Shown piece by piece: positions 58,246 through 64,000 of a DNA stretch of 64,000 nt. This DNA comes from UBA7239 sp964509075 (GTDB lineage: Bacteria; Pseudomonadota; Gammaproteobacteria; Pseudomonadales; UBA7239). Location: contig CAZDWC010000001.1 of the NCBI GenBank assembly GCA_964509075.1, forward strand, positions 416,140 to 480,139, written 5' to 3'. Under the pieces are notes generated by a model, which was given only the letters and a program-made list of their open reading frames with translations, was not told the origin of the DNA and ran no database searches. Within the stretch, counting starts at the first letter, position 1, and every line of letters begins with the position of its first letter. Made by a program: the position numbers and the translations under genes.

Positions 58246-60459
58246 ATGAAAAATCCTGATTCTCGCCAGCGCTACATTGTTCACGGCATGCATTGCGCGG
58301 CTTGCGCGGTGCGCATCCAGAAAACAGTTGCAGCCCTTCCGGGCGTGCAAGGCGCACAAGTTCTCTTTGCAACACAGGTACTGGAGTTTGTCGCCGAGCC
58401 GGCACGCCGCGCCGCGGTTGTTGATGCTGTGCTGGCGCTCGGCTACCAGCTGACTGAGCCGCCGCGTCTGGCTGCCGAACACAAGGAGCAGCGTGCGCAA
58501 CAGGTGGCGGAACTGGAGCATATCGGCAGGCAACTGAAACTGGCCTTTGTGCTGACGGTGCCGATGTGGCTGGCAATGATTCCTGCGCATTTCGGTCCCC
58601 TGTTGTTTGCGCAGCCCCATACCTGGATGCTGCCAGGCTGGTGTTCGGCATTGCTGGCAACCCCGGTGCAGTTCTGGTTTGGTTTGCCGTTTTATCGCGG
58701 CGCTTGGCGTGCCCTGAAACAGCGTACGGCGACCATGGATACTCTGGTCGCACTGGGTACGTCTGTAGCTTATTTTTACAGCGTGGCACTTTTGCTCGGC
58801 GAGCCCGCTGTGATGCCGATGAACTTGTATTTTGAAAGCGCGGCAACGGTAATCACACTGGTTTCACTCGGGCGCTGGTTGGAAGCGCGGGCTCGCGCAC
58901 AGGCGATGCGTTCCCTCGATATGCTGGCCATCCTGCAGCCGGCGATGGCTCATGTGTGGAAAGACAATGACTGGCGGGCTTTGCCGGTTGCTGCGGTAAG
59001 GCTTGATGACCGTGTGCTGGTGCGTCCGGGTGAGGCGGTGCCAGTGGATGCCGAAGTGGTGGAAGGTGAAAGTGAAGTCGATGAGGCCCTGTTGACCGGA
59101 GAGTCTTTGCCGGTCCAGAAGCGAGGCGGCTCTCGCGTCGTGGCTGGTAGCATCAATGTCAGTGGAGCCCTGACATTGCGCGTGACCGCTGTCGGTGAGC
59201 AGACGGCCTTGGCGCATATCATTCGCTGGGTCGAAAATGCGCAAGCCAGTCGCGCGCCCATCCAGCAGTTGGTTGACCGTATCAGTGCTGTGTTTGTGCC
59301 GATGGTGCTCGGGTTTGCGCTGCTGACCTGGTTGGGTTGGGCGATTTTTGCCAGTGCGGGCACCGGACTGATGGCCGCGGTATCTGTGCTGGTGATTGCG
59401 TGTCCTTGCGCGCTGGGGTTGGCAACACCGATGGCGATGGTGGTTTGCACCGATGTGGCGGCACGCTACGGAATCCTTCTGCGTGATATTGATGTGCTCG
59501 AGCGCGCAGCGCGCATCAGGCGCGTTATTTTTGACAAGACAGGCACACTGACGGTGGGTCATGCGCAAGTAGTACAGGTATTGAGCTTGTCTGGCACCGA
59601 CATTTACTGGATGAGCCTGGTTGCCAGTCTTGCTGGTTGGAGTGAACACCCCTATGCAAGAGCTGCGCGGGATTACGGTGTCGAGCACGAGTTTCCTCCG
59701 CGAGCCGTGGATAATTTTCGCAATGGCGTCGGTCGAGGCATGGGTGGCCGGGTGGATGGACGCAACGTACTGGTCGGCAATCGCGACTGGCTGGTCGAAA
59801 ATCGCGTGATGATCACACCGCGCGCCGACGAGGCGTTTGTGCGTCTGGGAGAAGAAGGCAACACAGTGATCTGGGTTGCGGTTAACGACCAGGTCCAGGG
59901 TTTTTATGTGTTGGCGGATCCCGTTCGTGCGGATGCACAACAGGCGATTGCCCTGCTGCACAACATGCAAATCGAGTGCACCATGTTGACAGGTGATACG
60001 CGCCCTGTAGCGCAGGCGGTGGCGGCAAAGCTGTCGCTGGATAGCGTGGTGGCCGGCTGCAAGCCGGAAGACAAGGCACTGCATATTCGCGAGTTGCAGC
60101 AACAGGGCGTGGCGGTGGCCATGGTCGGCGATGGCGTCAATGATGCGCCGGCACTGGCCCAGGCGGATCTCAGTCTGGCCATTGGCAGCGGTACGGATAT
60201 AGCCAATCAGTCTGCAGGTATCAGCCTGATGCGCAATGACTTGCTGCTGGTGCCATGGGCGCTGACTCTGGCGCGCGCCGGTCGCCGCAAGATCCGCGAA
60301 AACCTGTTCTGGGCTTTCGTGTTCAATGTGGTGGGGATTCCACTGGCTGCAGCGGGTTGGCTCAACCCTGGGCTTGCTGGAGCTGCCATGGCGTTCAGCA
60401 GTGTGGCGGTTGTCGGCAATGCCCTGCTCTTGCAAAAGTGGCGACCGCCACAATTGTAA
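58246..60459 (+). CDS. copA: Copper-transporting P1B-type ATPase (CopA-like)
   Basis: A 737-residue efflux pump. One N-terminal HMA metal domain (GMHCAACAVRI, about residue 15) is followed by eight membrane segments. The ion-binding CPC is in VIACPCALGLATP, the phosphorylation site in DKTGTLT, the SEHP motif in SEHPYARA, and the hinge in GDGVNDAPAL. The last two membrane segments carry the Cu+ signature (NVVGIPLAAAGWL, then MAFSSVAVVGNALLL). It therefore probably exports Cu+ from the cytoplasm. The ATG at 58246 was chosen. No CueR-type operator was recognised upstream. Confidence 0.93.
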   Translation: MKNPDSRQRYIVHGMHCAACAVRIQKTVAALPGVQGAQVLFATQVLEFVAEPARRAAVVDAVLALGYQLTEPPRLAAEHKEQRAQQVAELEHIGRQLKLAFVLTVPMWLAMIPAHFGPLLFAQPHTWMLPGWCSALLATPVQFWFGLPFYRGAWRALKQRTATMDTLVALGTSVAYFYSVALLLGEPAVMPMNLYFESAATVITLVSLGRWLEARARAQAMRSLDMLAILQPAMAHVWKDNDWRALPVAAVRLDDRVLVRPGEAVPVDAEVVEGESEVDEALLTGESLPVQKRGGSRVVAGSINVSGALTLRVTAVGEQTALAHIIRWVENAQASRAPIQQLVDRISAVFVPMVLGFALLTWLGWAIFASAGTGLMAAVSVLVIACPCALGLATPMAMVVCTDVAARYGILLRDIDVLERAARIRRVIFDKTGTLTVGHAQVVQVLSLSGTDIYWMSLVASLAGWSEHPYARAARDYGVEHEFPPRAVDNFRNGVGRGMGGRVDGRNVLVGNRDWLVENRVMITPRADEAFVRLGEEGNTVIWVAVNDQVQGFYVLADPVRADAQQAIALLHNMQIECTMLTGDTRPVAQAVAAKLSLDSVVAGCKPEDKALHIRELQQQGVAVAMVGDGVNDAPALAQADLSLAIGSGTDIANQSAGISLMRNDLLLVPWALTLARAGRRKIRENLFWAFVFNVVGIPLAAAGWLNPGLAGAAMAFSSVAVVGNALLLQKWRPPQL

Positions 60460-60498
60460 AGCTTCGAAAACGATGTGACTTCGACCTGTGGTTGCTGG

Positions 60499-60527
60499 TG
60501 AACTTTTACGGCATGGCCACACTCTAA
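60499..60527 (+). promoter_or_regulatory. Sigma-E-type autoregulatory promoter of rpoE
   Basis: TGAACTT (60499-60505), a 16-bp spacer, then CTCTAA (60522-60527), close to the sigma-E consensus GGAACTT-N15/16-GTCTAA. It is 25 bp before the rpoE ATG and 40 bp after copA. Confidence 0.65.
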
Positions 60528-60552
60528 ATGTCTGTATTCAGGAATACGCGTA

Positions 60553-61137
60553 ATGACAGAAATTCTGGCCCGTGAGGCTGATGAGCAACTGGTTGCCAGG
60601 GTCCAGCGTGGTGACAAGCGCAGCTTTGATCTGCTGGTGCTCAAATACCAGCACAAGGTACTCGCTCTGGTAAGACGTTTTGTCAAGGATCAGGCTGAGG
60701 CCGAGGATGTTGCACAGGAAGCTTTTATCAAAGCCTATCGAGCCATCAACAGCTTTCGCGGAGACAGTGCGTTTTACACATGGCTCTACCGTATTGCCGT
60801 CAATACTGCCAAGAATGCCCTGGATTCACGCAAGCGCCGGCCTGGCTCTGATGTCGATATCGACGAGGTTGAGGAGTACGGATTCAGCGATAACCTGAAA
60901 ACGGAAGAGAATCCGGAGAATTTGCTGGCTACGCAGGACTTGCGACGCATTGTTGACGAGACATTGGCTGCACTGCCGGAAGAGTTGCGGCGTGCATTGA
61001 TGTTGCGTGAGTTTGATGGGCTGGCCTATGAAGAAATTGCTGCGGCAATGGATTGCCCGATAGGTACCGTGCGGTCGCGCATTTTCCGCGCGCGCGAAGC
61101 CATTGATCTGGCGGTGCGGCCGCTGCTGGAAAGTTGA
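60553..61137 (+). CDS. rpoE: RNA polymerase sigma factor RpoE/AlgU
   Basis: A 194-residue group IV sigma factor. Region 2 (about 25-95) has LVLKYQHKVLALVRRFVKD and AFIKAYRAINSFRG. Region 4 (about 130-185) has LPEELRRALMLREFDGL and AMDCPIGTVRSRIFRARE. It directs the envelope-stress response. A sigma-E-like promoter precedes it. rseA follows after 95 bp. The length and sequence match AlgU of Pseudomonas. Confidence 0.97.
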   Translation: MTEILAREADEQLVARVQRGDKRSFDLLVLKYQHKVLALVRRFVKDQAEAEDVAQEAFIKAYRAINSFRGDSAFYTWLYRIAVNTAKNALDSRKRRPGSDVDIDEVEEYGFSDNLKTEENPENLLATQDLRRIVDETLAALPEELRRALMLREFDGLAYEEIAAAMDCPIGTVRSRIFRAREAIDLAVRPLLES

Positions 61138-61232
61138 GCATTTGCGGAAATGAACCAATGGCAGCAGGGGCTGTCACAAAAATCTATGAAAAACGCAGTG
61201 TGATGATCGCACAAATGACAATGAGGTGAACC

Positions 61233-61865
61233 ATGGCAAACCTGCAGCGTGAAAGTCTGGCGGAGCAGTTGTCCGCTGTGATGGATGGCGAAGCCAGCGA
61301 GCTGGAGTTGCAGCGCGTACTGAAACAGGCCGCGACTGATACTGAATTGCGTGTCACATGGGCGCGTTACCAGACGGTATCGTCGCTGTTGCGCCAGCAG
61401 CCTGTAGAGCCGTTGCTGTCCCTGGCATTGGCAGATCGAGTTGCTCAGGCGCTGCAGGATGAAAATGAAAAACCGGAGATGTCGCCGGCAGCTGCTGAGG
61501 GTGGCTGGTCGTTGTCCATGAAACGCTTCGCTGTGGCCGCTTCGGTGGCGGTAGTGGTCATTGCTGGTGCGCAATTGCAGCAGTCACGTTCGACATCACC
61601 CATGCAGGCGGCAAGTGTGGCGGCGCCACCTGAGCGAGCTGTAGCCAATCCGGACATGTCCTTGTTTGCACTGTCGACTATCAATGCCGAGCAGACGCCA
61701 CCTATGATGTTGGCAGGGAAACCGATAAACGCCTCTGTGCATATGAATCAGCGGCAGGCTGCGCAAATCGAACGTTATTTGTCCTATCCGCTCGAGCGTA
61801 CTGTTCCGGATACAACTCGTGGCATGCTGCCATTGGCGCCAGCCCGGATACAGGAAAAAAGATAG
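61233..61865 (+). CDS. rseA: Anti-sigma-E factor RseA/MucA
   Basis: A 210-residue single-pass membrane protein. The cytoplasmic RseA N-terminal domain (about 1-80, with ESLAEQLSAVMDGEA) binds the sigma factor. One membrane segment (about 96-112, KRFAVAASVAVVVIAGA) and a periplasmic region follow. The start has GAGGTG seven bases upstream. The gene is followed directly by mucD; the usual rseB/mucB gene, which protects RseA from proteolysis, is not there. Confidence 0.9.
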   Translation: MANLQRESLAEQLSAVMDGEASELELQRVLKQAATDTELRVTWARYQTVSSLLRQQPVEPLLSLALADRVAQALQDENEKPEMSPAAAEGGWSLSMKRFAVAASVAVVVIAGAQLQQSRSTSPMQAASVAAPPERAVANPDMSLFALSTINAEQTPPMMLAGKPINASVHMNQRQAAQIERYLSYPLERTVPDTTRGMLPLAPARIQEKR

Positions 61866-61880
61866 GAGCGGAGGTAGGCG

Positions 61881-63293
61881 ATGATTGTTATGCGTCAGAT
61901 TCTGTCTTTTGTTTTTCTCTTCTGGGGGTTTTTTTCGGGTGTACAGGCGCGGGAACTGCCGGATTTTACTAATCTGGTGGAGCAATACTCGCCTGCTGTC
62001 GTAAAAATTCAGATCGAATCCCGCATGCATATGCCGCAGGTCTACGGTATGGCGCCCGGGGAAGAATTGCCAGAACCGTTTCGTCGCTACTTCCAGTTGC
62101 CGCCCCAGGGGCAGGGTGGTGTGCAACAAGGATTGGGCTCTGGTTTCATCATTGGTACAGATGGTTACGTGCTGACCAATCACCATGTCATAAATGGTGC
62201 GGACAAGATTACGGTACGCCTGAATGACCGACGTGAATTTGAGGCGCAAGTGGTAGGCAGCGACCAGCGTTCGGATCTTGCTCTGCTCAAGATTGATGGT
62301 AAGGATTTGCCCGTCCTGCATCTCGCCAGTAATGACGAGTTGAAAGTCGGTGAGTGGGTGTTGGCCATCGGCTCGCCCTTTGGTCTGGATTACTCTGTTT
62401 CTGCTGGTATTGTCAGTGCCATCGGTCGCAGTTTGCCCAATGAGCGCAATGAAAATTATGTGCCGTTTATCCAGACGGATGTCGCCATCAATCCCGGCAA
62501 TTCAGGCGGGCCGCTATTCAATCTTGAGGGTGATGTGGTTGGCATCAACTCGCAGATATACACTCGCTCGGGCGGATCCATGGGCTTGTCCTTTGCCATT
62601 CCGGCCAGTGTGGCGCGCAATGTTGTTGAACAGTTGAAAGGCAGTGGCCACGTCAGTCGCGGCTGGTTGGGAGTGGCCATTCAGGAAGTGGACAAGGAGT
62701 TGGCGCAGTCCTTTGGACTTGGCAAGCCCGAAGGTGCCCTTGTGGCACAGCTGATGTCAGGTGGCCCTGCGGAGAAGGGCGGGGTGCTGGTTGGCGACAT
62801 TATTACGGCCTTCAATGGCAGGCCGATTCTCTATTCCAGTGACTTGCCGCACCAGGTTGGTCTGGTGCCTCCGGGCACCAGGGCTCAGGTGGAACTCATG
62901 CGCAACGGCAAGACCAGAACGTTGTCGCTGGTGGTGGGGGAGTTGCCGGAAAGCGAGGAGCAAGTTGCACGCAACAGCATGCGTGGCGGTAAATCCAATG
63001 GTGCCCAGGCGAACTCCGGGCCTCTGGGCTCGGCTGTCGAGACGCTGGATGAACAGCAGCGCCGGCGACTGCAGATTGATGGTGGCGTGCGTGTGCGCGC
63101 GGTGAAGCCGGGTAGTGCGGCCGACAAGGCAGGTCTGCAGGTAGGAGATGTCATTACCCAACTGGGTTTCACTGCTGTGGATACGGCTGAAGCCTATGCC
63201 AAGGTTGCTGCGGGATTGCCCAAGGGTAGTGTGCAACCAATACGTTTTTTCCGCGGTGACACCCCGGTATTCCGCTCCATCGTGATCGAATAG
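61881..63293 (+). CDS. mucD: Periplasmic serine protease MucD (DegP/HtrA family)
   Basis: A 470-residue protease/chaperone. After the signal peptide (cleavage near GVQA), the trypsin-like domain carries the triad in NHHVING, RSDLALLK and NPGNSGGP. Two PDZ domains follow (about 260-355 and 375-470). It degrades misfolded envelope proteins and, in Pseudomonas, restrains AlgU. It lies 15 bp after rseA, so it is in the sigma-E operon. Confidence 0.95.
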   Translation: MIVMRQILSFVFLFWGFFSGVQARELPDFTNLVEQYSPAVVKIQIESRMHMPQVYGMAPGEELPEPFRRYFQLPPQGQGGVQQGLGSGFIIGTDGYVLTNHHVINGADKITVRLNDRREFEAQVVGSDQRSDLALLKIDGKDLPVLHLASNDELKVGEWVLAIGSPFGLDYSVSAGIVSAIGRSLPNERNENYVPFIQTDVAINPGNSGGPLFNLEGDVVGINSQIYTRSGGSMGLSFAIPASVARNVVEQLKGSGHVSRGWLGVAIQEVDKELAQSFGLGKPEGALVAQLMSGGPAEKGGVLVGDIITAFNGRPILYSSDLPHQVGLVPPGTRAQVELMRNGKTRTLSLVVGELPESEEQVARNSMRGGKSNGAQANSGPLGSAVETLDEQQRRRLQIDGGVRVRAVKPGSAADKAGLQVGDVITQLGFTAVDTAEAYAKVAAGLPKGSVQPIRFFRGDTPVFRSIVIE

Positions 63294-63398
63294 TCACTGA
63301 CTGGTTGCCCCCGTGCCGGCGTCGGCAAGGCTGTCTGACTCTGGCGCGGATAATCGGTTAAACTTGCCGCCGTTTTTGTCTCCCTTCCGGTAGTGTTT

Positions 63399-64000
63399 GT
63401 GTCCGATCTCAGTCATATCCGCAATTTTTCCATCATCGCTCACATCGATCACGGCAAATCCACGCTGGCTGACCGTTTTATCCAGGTTTGTGGCGGCTTG
63501 TCCGAGCGCGAAATGGAGGCGCAAGTACTGGATTCCATGGATATCGAGCGCGAGCGTGGCATCACCATCAAGGCGCAGAGTGTCACGCTCGACTACAAGG
63601 CCAAAGACGGAAAGACCTATCAGCTCAATTTCATTGATACGCCCGGTCACGTCGATTTCAGTTATGAGGTGTCGCGCTCGCTGGCCGCCTGCGAAGGCGC
63701 GCTGCTGGTGGTGGATGCCGCCCAGGGCGTTGAAGCGCAGTCAGTAGCCAATTGCTATACGGCGATTGAGCAGGGGCTGGAGGTATTGCCCATCCTCAAC
63801 AAGATGGACTTGCCACAAGTTGAACCGGAGCGCGTGCAAAAGGAAATTGAGGAGATCATCGGTATCGATGCTAGTGAGGCTTGTCGCTGCAGCGCCAAAT
63901 CCGGAATGGGCATTGAGGAAGTGCTTGAAGAGTTGGTGGCAAAGATTCCGCCACCGGAAGGTGACGTCGACGCGCCATTGCAGGCGTTGATCATTGACTC
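63399..64000 (+). CDS. lepA: Elongation factor 4 (LepA), N-terminal part
   Basis: The first 200 residues of the ribosome-associated GTPase LepA; the rest lies beyond the window. The P-loop is AHIDHGKST, switch I ERERGITIKAQ, G3 DTPGH and G4 NKMD, and the G5 region reads CSAKSG. The start is GTG (VSDLSHIRN), the only reasonable one, after a T-rich stretch. It follows mucD by 105 bp, the usual order in this group. Confidence 0.95.
   Translation, partial: MSDLSHIRNFSIIAHIDHGKSTLADRFIQVCGGLSEREMEAQVLDSMDIERERGITIKAQSVTLDYKAKDGKTYQLNFIDTPGHVDFSYEVSRSLAACEGALLVVDAAQGVEAQSVANCYTAIEQGLEVLPILNKMDLPQVEPERVQKEIEEIIGIDASEACRCSAKSGMGIEEVLEELVAKIPPPEGDVDAPLQALIID

Noticed and set aside
57875..58846. Minus-strand open frame of 323 codons spanning two genes
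   Set aside because: It runs antisense across the EAL domain end and the start of copA, with no plausible start or domain.
58864..60522. Minus-strand open frame of 552 codons
   Set aside because: It lies entirely opposite copA, which has every P1B motif; the translation is His/Gln/Arg rich as is usual for antisense of high-GC genes.
1..64000. Search for tRNA, rRNA, insertion sequences, integrases, toxin-antitoxin pairs and restriction or defence genes
   Set aside because: Reading both strands showed no gene or terminal repeat of these types; the window looks like core chromosome with a few accessory genes.

Overview
The window reads as a chromosomal segment of an aerobic gammaproteobacterium, most like the Pseudomonadales/Cellvibrionales group. 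The grounds are gene content and order: rplM-rpsI-petA-petBC-sspA-sspB, rpoE-rseA-mucD-lepA, prfB-lysS, ybbA-ybbP divergent from tesA, plus DUF2066, DUF1631 and FabV proteins and a cytochrome b of the PVWY type. I cannot assign a genus. I see no rRNA, tRNA, CRISPR array, insertion sequence, phage or integration site. Genes are dense on both strands and many overlap by ATGA or 1-8 bp. Both window edges cut genes: a P-type ATPase on the left and lepA on the right.

Layout. 1-2.6 kb: a type II P-type cation ATPase and an SDR (minus strand). 2.9-6.2 kb: a large secreted mosaic protein (DUF4185-like region, thrombospondin type 3 repeats, seven delta-60 propeller repeats). 6.3-11.9 kb: a folate one-carbon region with a MetV-like Cys-rich protein, MetF, a MetH-activation-domain-like protein, PurU, an SDR, a small acidic protein, a 'virulence factor' family protein and YicC. 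12-15.2 kb: a minus-strand operon of a CHASE2 adenylate cyclase, an SH3 protein and an M48 protease. 15.3-22.9 kb: DUF2066, cysK, a glycine-zipper protein, mgtE, prfB with its programmed +1 frameshift, lysS and ung. 22.9-31.4 kb: PilZ, DUF1631 (with a perfect CRP-type site upstream), MAPEG, dgkA-cysE-HAD-M15 peptidase, a TfoX C-terminal-domain protein, a zinc ribbon, folK-folB and tsaD. 31.5-44.4 kb: aceF-aceE, NUDIX, CvpA/DUF4124, ybbP-ybbA, tesA-bioA, DUF1653 and class I fumarase. 44.6-48.8 kb: a second secreted Ca2+-repeat protein with an internal duplication, fabV, a metallo-beta-lactamase-fold hydrolase and an AHL-type LuxR regulator. 49-54 kb: rplM-rpsI, petA and a fused cytochrome b/c1 gene, sspA-sspB. 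54-58 kb: a diguanylate cyclase divergent from a YfiR/PAS-GGDEF-EAL pair. 58-64 kb: a copper ATPase, rpoE-rseA-mucD and partial lepA.

How the parts work together. The core is aerobic energy metabolism (pyruvate dehydrogenase, fumarase, bc1 complex) with housekeeping translation, folate, biotin and cysteine genes. Second-messenger signalling is prominent: one adenylate cyclase and a CRP-type site, two GGDEF proteins and a PilZ effector. Envelope stress (sigma-E with its anti-sigma factor and periplasmic protease) and secreted calcium-binding repeat proteins make up the surface theme.

Points that stand out: the one-carbon/corrinoid-like gene set behind a strong palindromic operator candidate, the single-gene cytochrome b/c1 fusion, a sigma-E operon lacking rseB, a YfiR-linked sensor that carries PAS and EAL domains, and the two secreted mosaic proteins. 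All functional statements come from reading motifs. No database search was run.
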